Shown: one piece after another, positions 27,713 to 36,535 of the stretch
How the letters are laid out: every line of letters starts with the position of its first letter
Position numbering within the stretch: the first letter of the stretch is position 1
Origin: Robiginitomaculum sp.
Lineage (GTDB): Bacteria > Pseudomonadota > Alphaproteobacteria > Caulobacterales > Maricaulaceae
Length of the DNA stretch: 64,000 nt
Assembly (NCBI GenBank): GCA_015485155.1
Contig: WFUF01000005.1
Location: 120,072 to 184,071, forward strand
Direction of reading: 5' to 3'
The notes under the pieces: generated by a model
The model's database searches: none
Told to the model about the DNA's origin: nothing
What the model saw: the letters and a program-made list of their open reading frames with translations, nothing else
Program-made: the position numbers and the translations under genes

Positions 27713-28653
27713 TATGCGGCCTCCTTCTCTTTGATTTGAAGGCTGACCAGATAGTCAGCCGCCTGACTGGCTTTGGAGGCTGCGGTGAAGATCGCTTTTT
27801 TGTCGGCTTTCAGCACTTTCAGCCAATGGTCCACGTAAGAGGCGTGATCGGGACGCGGCTGCGACGTGATCCCAAGATCAGCGCAGAGGAAGGCTGCGCC
27901 AAGTTCGGCCACCAGTTCTTCCATGGCGTAGGCGTTATCGCCAAAGCGTTTGCCAAATTCCCGTGCGCAGCGGGATTTGTGACCCGTCCAGTGGGTTAAT
28001 TCATGGAGCATGGTGCCATAATAGGCTTCGGTGGGTGAGCTGGTCTTTGTGCCAAGGAAGCGTTCACGCTCCGGCATCTGGATGAAGTCTTTTGCGCTGT
28101 TGTAAAAAGCACGATTGCCGCCATGACGGACAAGCGCCTTGCTTGCGGCAACAAAGGCCTCCGCCTGCTCAATGGGTGTGGCCGGATTTTCTGGAACCGG
28201 TACCGGTTCCGGCTCATAGCCATCCACCTGTTCGGCATTGAAAACAGTGGAGGCCCGCGCCATCAGGCGGGTTTCCACCTGGACCATGCCGGTCTCGGTG
28301 TTCTGATCCTCAAATTCCAGCTCTTTGTAAAAGACCACAAGGGAGCCCTTCTCGCCCTTGCGCACCTGACAGCCCCGGTTCTGCCATTGCTTGTAAGTGC
28401 CCCAGACGCCTTTGCCGAAGCCTTTGATCTCGCCAGCCACCCAGAGATTGAGGATATTGACGCCACGATAATGCTGGTGGGTATCGATATTCACCGGGCG
28501 ATTGAGGCCCTTGCCGGAACGGTGCCAGGGCATTTGCCAGTCGCCTGCGCCTGCTTCGATTGATGCAATGATGTTATCAGTCACCTGCTGGTGAATGTCG
28601 CGCCTTTGGGCTTTGCCTCGGCGCTGGTGACGTGATTTTGTTGCGGTTTTCAT
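27712..28653 (-). CDS. ardC: ArdC-like antirestriction protein
   Basis: This protein has 313 residues from the ATG at 28653, chosen for the strong AAAGGAGG site; the frame is open to 28938 but without sense. The N-terminal ssDNA-binding domain includes the segment MPWHRSGKGLNRPVN and RGVNILNLW. The C-terminal zincin-like domain has LHELTHWTGH around residue 215, an HExxH metal site. ArdC proteins protect incoming plasmid DNA from host restriction. Its presence next to a type I RM operon fits a mobile element that both carries and evades restriction. Confidence 0.93.
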   Translation of the reverse strand: MKTATKSRHQRRGKAQRRDIHQQVTDNIIASIEAGAGDWQMPWHRSGKGLNRPVNIDTHQHYRGVNILNLWVAGEIKGFGKGVWGTYKQWQNRGCQVRKGEKGSLVVFYKELEFEDQNTETGMVQVETRLMARASTVFNAEQVDGYEPEPVPVPENPATPIEQAEAFVAASKALVRHGGNRAFYNSAKDFIQMPERERFLGTKTSSPTEAYYGTMLHELTHWTGHKSRCAREFGKRFGDNAYAMEELVAELGAAFLCADLGITSQPRPDHASYVDHWLKVLKADKKAIFTAASKASQAADYLVSLQIKEKEAA

Positions 28654-29086
28654 TGTTTTACCTCCTTTGCTGTTGGGAGGCCACGCTTGATCGCGGCCTT
28701 CGTGAGGCTCGACCAGGCGGACGGGCTGGCTGCGTGCACCCCAAGGTGAACCGCAGGGGCGGCAGCGAAGCGAACGATGGCAAGAAGGCTGTTTCTTGAA
28801 GCGAAGCGGCGCGAGGAAGGCCCCAAATTTATTTGCGGGCCGGGGAAGAAACTGCCGCCGCGCCATTGCGCGCCCAAAGCCAACCAGATGCCAGAAGCCA
28901 TCACAAGAGAAGGACCGCCAAGGGTGGACGCCCGGCAAAGGGTTTCGGCAAAACAGAACCGCAGCGGACCACCACCTGCCCGCAGGAGCAAAAAAACGGC
29001 AAAAACAGTGGGTTACGGCGGATCAAGCCAATAAGTTAAGCGGTGGGAAAGGACATGAACAACAACGGATAACGAAAGGAAATGCC
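28654..29086. other. Divergent regulatory region between ardC and traG-like gene
   Basis: 433 bp between two divergent transfer-related genes. The traG frame is open through it, but the encoded peptide is Arg/Pro-rich and lacks family likeness, and the ribosome site at 29074-29080 points to a TTG start at 29087. GC-rich stretches around 28795-28870 alternate with AT-rich words. It should hold both promoters; a transfer origin is possible, but I see no clear nic-type inverted repeat. Confidence 0.4.
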
Positions 29087-30886
29087 TTGGGAATATTCTT
29101 CGCCAAACTCATACTGGTGGTCAGTGCCGCCATCGTTTTATGGGTGTTTTATACGCTGATCAAAGCCATCTTCGGCCTGTCACGAAAAAGGGCGCGCAAG
29201 AAAGCGCCAAAGAACACTGGAAAGGTTGGCGTGCGCGGGGCAATCGACCCGGCTTTTCTGGAGGCTTATGACATTCTGGAGGCTGAGACGACGGGCCCCG
29301 TGCATAAGCTCGTAGATGGCAGCTTTCGCATGCATCTTCTCAAGGCAGAATATGCAGAGGCACGAAAGATGCTGCAATCCCTGATCCTGCCGGATGTTGA
29401 CAAGGCGACCTATCAGAAAGTGATGAATGCGGGCGGCGGAGAAAGCTGGGCTGATGTTGAAGACATAAAAGCGGCAGGGCTTTGTTATCTGGAGGGTGAT
29501 TTCCCGCTGGATACCATTCAGCTGGGCAGTTTCCCGCCAGATGGTGATCCGCTTGTGGAAATTCTTTTTTCCGGCGAAGGGCATCTTCTGACCATTGCAC
29601 CGACCGGGGCGGGCAAAGGGCAGCGCTATATCCTGCCCAACACCTTTACCTATAAAGGCCCGCTCCTGTGCATTGACCCCAAGGGTGAAAACTACCGGGA
29701 GAATGCCTGGCGGCGGAGCCTCCACGGCAAGGTTTATAAATTTGCGCCCTTTGAAGAGGATTCAGACTACTTCAACCCCCTGGATTTCATCAACAGCTGG
29801 GAAGAGGCCAAGCTGCTGACCGATCTGTTGATTGTTCCCTCCGGGCAGGGAGAGCCTTTCTGGGATTTATCCGCCCAGTCGCTGGTGCGGGGGCTGATCA
29901 TGTTTGTGAAAAAGGCCCGTGAGCCGGAATTGCAAAACCTGCGCGAAGTCTGCCGCCTGCTGTCCCCGAGCGTGAAGGATCGCGGCGATATGCTTGATCA
30001 ATTGAAGACAATGGAAGATGAGCGTTTTTTGGAGCTGGCCAACGATATTGAGGATATGTCCGAAAATCTGCGTAAATCCATCTACGCCGTTGCCAACAGC
30101 CACATGCAGCCATGGCGGGATGAACGGATTGCCAAAGGCACGTCCCAAACCACAGAGGGCTGGCACCCGGGCAGTTTTTATGAGCGCATGGAAAGAGAAG
30201 AGCAGTTCGCCGAACAGGGCGTCCAGAAAATCGGCCCCTATATTGATGAAGACGACACCCTCATTCGGGGCATGGTGGACAGCGTATTTCTGATCCTGCC
30301 GCCATCTGAGATTACCAGCTATGGCGCGGTGCTGCGGGTGATCCTTGGGCTGCATATTTCAGGCATTCAGAAAAAGTCTTCTGAGCTGCAAAGTGCGGAT
30401 AACACCTTTCGCCCAAAACGTTCAGTCCTGTTCCTGCTGGATGAGCTGCCGCAGCTCGGTTATATGGCCATCCTTGAAAATGCCGTTGCTATCGCGCGCA
30501 GTGCCGGGATCAAACTCTGGTTCTTTTCACAGGACCTGGCCCAGCTCAGGCAGACCTATCCCAAATGGGAAAGCATTCTTTCCAACTGCAAAGTGCAGAT
30601 ATATTTCAAGCCCGGCGATCTGGGAACGGCGGAATATCTGTCCCGCCGTCTGGGATTGCGCAAGGATATTTTAGGGGGCACAAGCCCGCTGGCCTCACCG
30701 CAACAGCTTATGGGCACAGATTTTGACGGCAAGGTGCTGATCATCAAAAGCGGGACCAAACCCATTAAGGCGAAACAGCCAACCCTGTTTTTTGAAGATG
30801 AATCCTTTCAAAATATTATTGCCCGAGAAAAGCGTGGAGAGATGGCTGTTCCACGTCGGGAACGGGATGATCTGGAAGGGAATTAA
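29087..30886 (+). CDS. TraG/VirD4-like type IV coupling ATPase
   Basis: This protein has 599 residues from the TTG at 29087 (AAAGGA 6 bp upstream). One N-terminal membrane segment (about 2-28, FFAKLILVVSAAIVLWVFYTLI) is followed by the ATPase: Walker A APTGAGKGQ near 172 and Walker B SVLFLLDELPQLG near 446. The C-terminal TraG part contains GIKLWFFSQDLAQLRQ and a Gln/Lys-rich end. Coupling proteins bring relaxase-bound DNA to the mating pore. No relaxase or pore gene is present, so it would have to work with partners supplied by another element. Confidence 0.92.
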   Translation: MGIFFAKLILVVSAAIVLWVFYTLIKAIFGLSRKRARKKAPKNTGKVGVRGAIDPAFLEAYDILEAETTGPVHKLVDGSFRMHLLKAEYAEARKMLQSLILPDVDKATYQKVMNAGGGESWADVEDIKAAGLCYLEGDFPLDTIQLGSFPPDGDPLVEILFSGEGHLLTIAPTGAGKGQRYILPNTFTYKGPLLCIDPKGENYRENAWRRSLHGKVYKFAPFEEDSDYFNPLDFINSWEEAKLLTDLLIVPSGQGEPFWDLSAQSLVRGLIMFVKKAREPELQNLREVCRLLSPSVKDRGDMLDQLKTMEDERFLELANDIEDMSENLRKSIYAVANSHMQPWRDERIAKGTSQTTEGWHPGSFYERMEREEQFAEQGVQKIGPYIDEDDTLIRGMVDSVFLILPPSEITSYGAVLRVILGLHISGIQKKSSELQSADNTFRPKRSVLFLLDELPQLGYMAILENAVAIARSAGIKLWFFSQDLAQLRQTYPKWESILSNCKVQIYFKPGDLGTAEYLSRRLGLRKDILGGTSPLASPQQLMGTDFDGKVLIIKSGTKPIKAKQPTLFFEDESFQNIIAREKRGEMAVPRRERDDLEGN

Positions 30887-30955
30887 AAAACCCATTCCAC
30901 GTAGGTCGGTGCATTTGTTATCGAACCGACGAGGAATAGGCTGGATTGGCATTCG

Positions 30956-31189
30956 TTAGAGTTCGTCGTCAATATCAACGGATTGGGGCACATCCGCCAC
31001 TGGGCGGTGCTGTTTGACCCATTCTACAAAACGCTCACGGTCTATATAAATCCGTGAACCGATGCGAATAAGGCAAGCCTCAAAACCATTGCTTTTGCCG
31101 TTATATATCCACCAGCGGACAGTCTTTTCGCTAAATGCAGGAAAAGCCTCTGCCAGCTGATCGACGGTTAGGATATTATCTCCCTTCAT
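30956..31189 (-). CDS. Small AlpA/excisionase-like DNA-binding protein
   Basis: The HTH of this 77-residue protein (ILTVDQLAEAFPAFSEKTVRWWIYNGKSNGFEACLIRIGSRIYID) closely resembles that of 11979-12194. The acidic tail (DVPQSVDIDDEL) is specific to this copy. AAAGGG stands upstream. It lies next to the right end of the island, a typical place for a recombination directionality factor or a control protein. Confidence 0.85.
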   Translation of the reverse strand: MKGDNILTVDQLAEAFPAFSEKTVRWWIYNGKSNGFEACLIRIGSRIYIDRERFVEWVKQHRPVADVPQSVDIDDEL

Positions 31190-31390
31190 GATCTGACCCT
31201 TTCTTTGGGTTGTTGATTCACTAGGTTCTTATTCTTATGGCCGCTGGCATAAGGGAAAATGGCGGATTTCCTGACATTCTGACCAGATGATACGCGTGCC
31301 TCGCGCGAAGGGAGTTTGTTGCTGTGGGTTGTTGTGGGGTGCTGGTCATTTTTGGGAGCAATTACTCCCAAATTACTCCCAAAGCAAAAA

Positions 31391-31420
31391 ATAAGGACCT
31401 AGCGTTATCGCTAAGTCCTT
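31391..31420 (-). terminator. Terminator of the initiator tRNA, at the island's right end
   Basis: On the minus strand AAGGACTTAGCG pairs with CGCTAGGTCCTT (one bulge) around ATAA, followed by ATTTTTTG. It lies 8 bp past the tRNA 3' end but inside the island, so the element supplies the terminator for the host tRNA it interrupts. Confidence 0.8.
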
Positions 31421-31427
31421 GATTTTG

Positions 31428-31505
<78 letters not shown>

Positions 31506-31511
31506 ACAATA

Positions 31512-31517
31512 ATTATA
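31512..31517 (-). promoter_or_regulatory. -10 element of the tRNA-fMet promoter
   Basis: Consensus TATAAT on the minus strand, 6 bp before the tRNA 5' end. No good -35 box is visible upstream. A perfect hairpin (GTCGCA-AA-TGCGAC, about 31549-31564) and a 13-bp copy of the tRNA 5' segment (31569-31581) lie further upstream. Confidence 0.55.
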
Positions 31518-31662
31518 CCGAACCCAAAGGCCCGGTAGCAGCTTTGTTCTGTCGCAAATGCGACGGGCGGGCTGCTCCACCTTAACAGGAAGCGTGTTGT
31601 AGCGATTTATTTCAACTTGTGAAGAGGTTTTTTTCACAAAAACCAGTAATTGTTAAAATATA

Positions 31663-31854
31663 TCAAGCTGCTCGCCGCTGCGGCATTCCATTTAGCATAT
31701 CCGAACGAACATCGGTTCTGGCTGAGCGCATGGCGGCCATAAATGTACCTTCCACCAGACTCACCTTAACATCATAGCCCTTCTCAATCCAATATGCTTC
31801 GATTCTATTCTTCAAATCGCGAGCGCCTTCCGCATTGCAGAAATCACCAGTCAT
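31663..31854 (-). CDS. Small conserved-looking protein
   Basis: This is a 63-residue protein: IEAYWIEKGYDVKVSLVEGTFMAAMRSARTDVRSDMLNGMP. The pattern YW..KGY.V.V.LVE and the closing ARTDVRSDM.NG is familiar to me from short alphaproteobacterial hypothetical proteins, so it is probably real. No function known. It stands alone between the tRNA and the S24-like regulator, on the minus strand. Confidence 0.65.
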   Translation of the reverse strand: MTGDFCNAEGARDLKNRIEAYWIEKGYDVKVSLVEGTFMAAMRSARTDVRSDMLNGMPQRRAA

Positions 31855-32178
31855 TATGATAGTCCTTGAATTGCTATGTCAAAAGCCAAACACAGTAGAA
31901 AACCACTGTCCGGGATCTGATTATTAGTTTTCTTACACAAGGTCAACACATTTCTTATATTAAATTTTCATAATATACGAAAAACTTTTATTCATACGGC
32001 CAATTTGCACAGAATCTCTTCAAATACAATCATGATTACCGGCAATTTAGGCATAAGTCTCTTGACAACCATCCTTTACCTGCATTTTGCTTATAAAAGA
32101 CCACAAAAAAACTTATAAAAGCCCTATCCATTGGAACGATTGTGTGCTTAGATCAGAAAATAAGGGGGGAGTAGCTAA
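31855..32178. other. Divergent promoter region with AT-rich stretch
   Basis: 324 bp between the small minus-strand gene and the S24-like regulator. Very AT-rich between 31920 and 32030. TTGACA at 32062-32067 is a candidate -35 element. Two CTTATAAAAG sites follow, listed separately. Confidence 0.4.
32090..32121 (+). promoter_or_regulatory. Paired CTTATAAAAG sites, candidate operator of the S24-like regulator
   Basis: Identical near-palindromic CTTATAAAAG words occur at 32090-32099 and 32112-32121, 22 bp apart, that is two helical turns. They lie 58 bp upstream of the start at 32179 and just after a TTGACA box, a good place for autorepression by a dimeric XRE repressor. Confidence 0.5.
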
Positions 32179-32811
32179 ATGGTAATTGGCATGAGAATTA
32201 AACATGCCCGCAAGAAAAAACAATACAGCCAGGCACAGCTGGCTGATCTGGTAGGCGTGTCACAACCAACTATAGGAAATTGGGAAAGCGGAAATCATGT
32301 TCCACGGTTAAATACAATGGGCGACCTTGCTGATGCTCTTGGTGTCAAACGGCTATGGTTGATTAGCGGGATTGAAAAGTCCGATGATCCAAACAACCCA
32401 GACCCTTCTGGAGCGGCATCAGAAAACCCCTACTTAACCACTCCTATAGTCCATGTGGCGGTTCACATATGGCCAAAACGATCTGATGATTTGTTTCAGA
32501 GCCCTGCTGATCGTTATATACCGGCATCCTTGTGGGCGCTTCAGCCATTTGCCCTTGAGGTTACAGATGAAGCCATGTCGCGGGAGTTTTCCAGTGGCAC
32601 GCTGGTAATTTTTGACGCAGCACGCACTGAACTCATTGATGGTCAGCTGTATTTATTTAACTGGAACGGCTCCTTGCTGTTCAGACGCTGGCGCAGCAAC
32701 CCCAGTCGACTAGAGGCCTCCGCCGTTCCTGGTAAATTTGAAACCATATTCCCTGATGGAGAGCCTGTAGTAATTGCCAGCGCGCTGCAGGCCGTTCGCG
32801 ACCTGATCTGA
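32179..32811 (+). CDS. XRE repressor with degenerate S24 (LexA/CI-like) domain
   Basis: This is a 210-residue protein. The XRE HTH is at about 5-60 (GMRIKHARKKKQYSQAQLADLVGVSQPTIGNWESG). The C-terminal half (about 120-205) has the S24 fold pattern (FALEVTDEAMSREFSSGTLVIFDAA, then GQLYLFNWNGSLLFRRW). In proteolytic members the first segment reads ...SM with a nucleophilic Ser; here it is A-M, and the expected Lys in the second segment is Arg. It therefore probably does not cleave itself. The start follows GGGGGGAG. It lies just outside the island and may be a chromosomal regulator. Confidence 0.85.
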   Translation: MVIGMRIKHARKKKQYSQAQLADLVGVSQPTIGNWESGNHVPRLNTMGDLADALGVKRLWLISGIEKSDDPNNPDPSGAASENPYLTTPIVHVAVHIWPKRSDDLFQSPADRYIPASLWALQPFALEVTDEAMSREFSSGTLVIFDAARTELIDGQLYLFNWNGSLLFRRWRSNPSRLEASAVPGKFETIFPDGEPVVIASALQAVRDLI

Positions 32812-32870
32812 CTTTCTTCACATAGTTATTATGCACGGCTGCAGTAAAACGTGCCTGCATATGAAGATGT

Positions 32871-33440
32871 CTATTTGCGCACAAGATGTTCGTTTACAAT
32901 CTCGTACCTGTCGCCAGTACGGGGGCAGACCATATCATCACGCAACATTTCACCACTGTGCGCCACCCAGCCGATCTGCTTGGCGGGAACTCCAGCCATC
33001 ACCGCATGAGGCTTGACATCTTTTGTCACCACCGCCCCAGCGGCGATGAAGCAATATTCACCAAGCTCATGACCGCAGACGATCGTAGCATTGGCACCGA
33101 TAGTCGCTCCTTTACGCACCAGAGTTTGCGCATATTCACTTTGTCTGTTTACTTCTGAACGCGGAGTGGTGACATTGGTAAACACACAAGAAGGCCCACA
33201 AAATACGCCATCTTCCAGAACTACGCCCTTGTAAAGAGCCACATTGTTTTGAATTTTGCAGCCATTACCAACTGTAACCCCTGGCCCGGCCATAACATTT
33301 TGCCCCAAAGAGCAATTTTCACCAATAACCGTATCAGGCAATATATGGCAAAAATGCCAAATTTTAGTACCCTTACCAATAACAGCCCCTTCATCCACGT
33401 ATGAGCTTTCGTGACAAAAATAATCAGACTTAGATGACAT
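32871..33440 (-). CDS. wbpD: WbpD-like UDP-3-amino-sugar N-acetyltransferase
   Basis: This protein has 189 residues from the ATG at 33440 (MSSKSDYFCHESSYVDEGAVIG), the usual length; a frame to 33590 adds unsupported residues. It consists mostly of left-handed beta-helix hexapeptide repeats (VIGENCSLGQNVMAGPGVTVGNG) and ends with the acyltransferase pattern CFIAAGAVVTKDVKPHAVMAGVPAKQIGWV. Members acetylate UDP-2-acetamido-3-amino-2,3-dideoxy-glucuronate. The other enzymes of that route (WbpA, B, E, I homologues) are in this window, supporting the specific call. Confidence 0.88.
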   Translation of the reverse strand: MSSKSDYFCHESSYVDEGAVIGKGTKIWHFCHILPDTVIGENCSLGQNVMAGPGVTVGNGCKIQNNVALYKGVVLEDGVFCGPSCVFTNVTTPRSEVNRQSEYAQTLVRKGATIGANATIVCGHELGEYCFIAAGAVVTKDVKPHAVMAGVPAKQIGWVAHSGEMLRDDMVCPRTGDRYEIVNEHLVRK

Positions 33441-33619
33441 AACAGGTTCCCTAACAACTGTTGAATGGCCCTCTATAATGACAAAAGGTAAGAAATCAAT
33501 ACCGCCTGTTTTACCACCAAGCCTTAAAAATGTTTTATAAAAAGCGAATTTCAGTAATTGACCTTGAGTAAAAACACGTAGATATGACACTTCATTTTTT
33601 TTTGAGGGGCTGGCAATTC

Positions 33620-35533
33620 ATGTGCGGGATATTTGGCGCAATCAATTTAAGAAATGAGCCTATTGAGAAACTAGAAAAAAAATTATCGGCAATGAATACA
33701 TTGCTGTCTCACCGGGGCCCCGATGGCAACGGCACATGGTGCGGGGAAAACAACCGGGTAGGATTAGGGCACCGCAGGTTGGCAATATTAGAACTTAGCG
33801 AAGCTGGCGCACAACCAATGCACGCCCCGAACCGTACCCATATCACATTTAACGGTGAAATTTATAACTACCTGGAATTACAAAAGTCAGAGGCTGGGTA
33901 TTGGGATTTTGCTGGCGGATCAGACACCGAAACAATTTTAGCCGCCTATGATCATTACGGTGAAGATGCTCCCAACCATTTGCGCGGTATGTTTTCCTAT
34001 GCGATCTGGGATGAAAGAAAACAATCTCTGCACTGCGCAAGAGATCGCTTTGGTATAAAACCGTTTTATTACGTTCAAGTTGGAAGCGTGCTTTATTTTG
34101 CATCCGAGATAAAAGCTCTGCTTCCAGTTTTACCGGCTGTGGAGATGGATAGCAAAGGGTTTTCCGAGTACCTGACATTCCAATACCCGGTTTCAGAGCT
34201 GACCCTGTTCAAAGGGGTTATGCAACTCATGCCCGGGCACTCCCTAACCGTCAAAAACGGATCTGTGATTATAAAAAAATACTGGGATGTAAAATATCAA
34301 CCGGATCACAGCTATACTCTTGAAGGCTGCCAGCAACATTTACGCGAATTGATTGCCGATTCAACGAATGTACATTTACGTGCAGATGTTCCAATTGGCA
34401 GTTATTTATCCGGCGGCATCGATTCCAGCCTGATTGCCATGCTTGCAAGTGATTTTTCACCGGAGAACAATTTATCATTTCACGGTAAATTCACCTGTTA
34501 TCCAGGATATGATGAAAGCAGATATGCCGAAATAGTTGCTGAAAAATGCAACAACAACATACACCAGATCGACATTACTGCTTCTGACTTTTCCGACAAT
34601 ATGTCAAAAATAATATATCATTTGGATACTCCGGTAGCTGGACCCGGTTCATTTCCCCAATACATGGTCTCACAATTAGCTTCGCAGCACCTAAAAGTGG
34701 TGCTCGGTGGACAAGGCGGTGACGAGATATTCGGCGGCTATGCCAGATATCTGGTTGGTTATACTGAGCAATTACTTAAAGGAGCCATAGAAGGCCGTCT
34801 GAACGATGGTGCTTTTTCGGTTAGCTTTGAGTCGGTTATTCCAAACCTGCCTCTATTGCAGGAATATAAGCCTCTAATGCAAAAGCTGTTTGAAAAAGAC
34901 CTGTTCGGCGAAACCGATATGCGGTTTTATCGACTGATTGACCGCTCATCAGATCTTAGCAATGAAGTCGACCCTAGTGCTCTTGATATGGAACATGTGA
35001 TCAGCGCCTACAAGTCTGCTTATAATGATGAAGATAACATAGCTCCAGATGCCTATCTGGACAGTATGAGCCGATTTGACTTCAAAAAACTCTTACCAGG
35101 ATTGCTACAGGTTGAAGACCGTATGAGCATGGCACACGGCCTTGAATCCAGAGTGCCATTACTTGATCATGCAATCGTTGAATATGCCGCTACCATTCCT
35201 CCGGAAATCAAGTATTCCGGCGGGCGTCTAAAGGAATTACTGCGTTCAACCTACACTGATGTTTTGCCGGCAGAGCTAACCGAACGGCGTGATAAAATGG
35301 GATTTCCTGTTCCGCTAAAGGAGTGGTATGCTGATGAACTGCGTGACTATATCCAAGATACATTTCGTTCCAAAGCCGCTACAGAGCGTGCTTTCATGAA
35401 TAGTGAAAAGGTATTGCAGAATTTTGACAAGGATTCACAATTCTCCCGCAAGACATGGGGGCTGTTAAGTCTTGAGCTGTGGAATCAAAACTTTTACGAT
35501 CGAGCACATGAATTTAGAGCTATGCTCAACTAA
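33620..35533 (+). CDS. asnB: AsnB-like glutamine amidotransferase
   Basis: This protein has 637 residues from MCGIFG at 33620, so Cys2 is the glutaminase nucleophile after Met removal. The class II amidotransferase domain (about 1-210) has SHRGPDG and FNGEIYN. The synthetase domain has the PP-loop YLSGGIDSSL near 265. In O-antigen loci such proteins (for example WbmE of Bordetella) are thought to amidate uronic-acid sugars instead of making asparagine, and here three SDR genes follow as in wbm loci. A normal asparagine synthetase role cannot be excluded. Confidence 0.88.
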   Translation: MCGIFGAINLRNEPIEKLEKKLSAMNTLLSHRGPDGNGTWCGENNRVGLGHRRLAILELSEAGAQPMHAPNRTHITFNGEIYNYLELQKSEAGYWDFAGGSDTETILAAYDHYGEDAPNHLRGMFSYAIWDERKQSLHCARDRFGIKPFYYVQVGSVLYFASEIKALLPVLPAVEMDSKGFSEYLTFQYPVSELTLFKGVMQLMPGHSLTVKNGSVIIKKYWDVKYQPDHSYTLEGCQQHLRELIADSTNVHLRADVPIGSYLSGGIDSSLIAMLASDFSPENNLSFHGKFTCYPGYDESRYAEIVAEKCNNNIHQIDITASDFSDNMSKIIYHLDTPVAGPGSFPQYMVSQLASQHLKVVLGGQGGDEIFGGYARYLVGYTEQLLKGAIEGRLNDGAFSVSFESVIPNLPLLQEYKPLMQKLFEKDLFGETDMRFYRLIDRSSDLSNEVDPSALDMEHVISAYKSAYNDEDNIAPDAYLDSMSRFDFKKLLPGLLQVEDRMSMAHGLESRVPLLDHAIVEYAATIPPEIKYSGGRLKELLRSTYTDVLPAELTERRDKMGFPVPLKEWYADELRDYIQDTFRSKAATERAFMNSEKVLQNFDKDSQFSRKTWGLLSLELWNQNFYDRAHEFRAMLN

Positions 35534-35554
35534 TTTCTCAAAAGGAAGAAGATA

Positions 35555-36502
35555 ATGAAAGTATTTATTACAGGCGGTTGCGGCCAGGTAGGCTCCCATG
35601 TAGCGGAGCTGCTATTAGATAGAGGTGACGAGATAATGGTCATCGACAATTTTGACACAGGTAGACGGGAGCACCTTCCTGATCAACACGACAAATTAAC
35701 AATTGTCGAAGGCTCAATTTCAGACAAGCCACTTATTGATCAATTGATCGGCGATTTTCGTCCCGATGTTCTGATCCATACTGCTGCATCATATAAAGAC
35801 CCAGATAATTGGTATGATGACAACCTGACCAATTGCGTTGGCGGGGCCAATCTGGTGCAAGCCGCAAAAGAATTTGGCGTTGGACGTTTTATATATTTCC
35901 AGACCGCTCTTTGTTATGGCACCAATCCTACCGAATCACCGGTCACTTTGAATCACCCAAAAAACCCCGGCAATTCATCATACTCAATCTCCAAAACAGC
36001 GGCAGAAGATTATCTGGAACTATCTGGCATTGATTTTGTTACTTTCCGCCTGGCTAATGTCGTTGGCCCACGCAATGTTTCTGGCCCGCTTCCTATTTTT
36101 TACTCCCGCTTGAAAGCTGGCAAGAAATGTTTTGTTACCGAAGCAAGACGTGATTTTGTTTTTGTTGGTGATTTGGCTGCCAATGTTATTAAGGCAACCG
36201 ATGGCACTGGACATGGGGCCTATCACTTCTCGTCAGGTACTGATATCGCCATAATAGAATTATATGATGCTGTCGTTCGCGCTTTAGGGATCAATGATTA
36301 CCCTGAACCTGATGTGCACCCATTAGGAGAAGATGATGCCGCCTCAATACTGTTGGACCCATCACGCACGTTTGCTGATTTCGGCAATATAGAATTCACT
36401 CCACTGGATACATTTGTTCGGCTGGCTGTTGATTATTATAATGAGCACGGCACGTTGGGTGAGTACACACACTTAAAATTGAAAGACGGCAAAGAAACTT
36501 AA
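35555..36502 (+). CDS. NAD-dependent sugar epimerase/dehydratase 1 (WbmF/G-like)
   Basis: This 315-residue extended SDR has the nucleotide-binding motif TGGCGQVGS (about 6-14) and acidic D29-type NAD specificity (IVMIDNFDTG region). The active site is YSISK (Y146-like, with T in the ALCYG segment). Its closest resemblance is to the Bordetella WbmF/WbmG/WbmH group of nucleotide-sugar epimerases. The next gene is a paralogue with the same length and layout. It probably modifies a UDP-uronic acid amide or related sugar. AGGAAG precedes the ATG by 7 bp. Confidence 0.85.
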   Translation: MKVFITGGCGQVGSHVAELLLDRGDEIMVIDNFDTGRREHLPDQHDKLTIVEGSISDKPLIDQLIGDFRPDVLIHTAASYKDPDNWYDDNLTNCVGGANLVQAAKEFGVGRFIYFQTALCYGTNPTESPVTLNHPKNPGNSSYSISKTAAEDYLELSGIDFVTFRLANVVGPRNVSGPLPIFYSRLKAGKKCFVTEARRDFVFVGDLAANVIKATDGTGHGAYHFSSGTDIAIIELYDAVVRALGINDYPEPDVHPLGEDDAASILLDPSRTFADFGNIEFTPLDTFVRLAVDYYNEHGTLGEYTHLKLKDGKET

Positions 36503-36535
36503 CCACAGTTTCTGACCTTTTTATTAGGATATAAA

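Noticed and set aside
28796..29086. N-terminal extension of the TraG-like gene
   Set aside because: The added residues are Arg/Pro-rich and unlike coupling proteins; a good ribosome site and TTG at 29087 give the natural membrane-anchored N-terminus.
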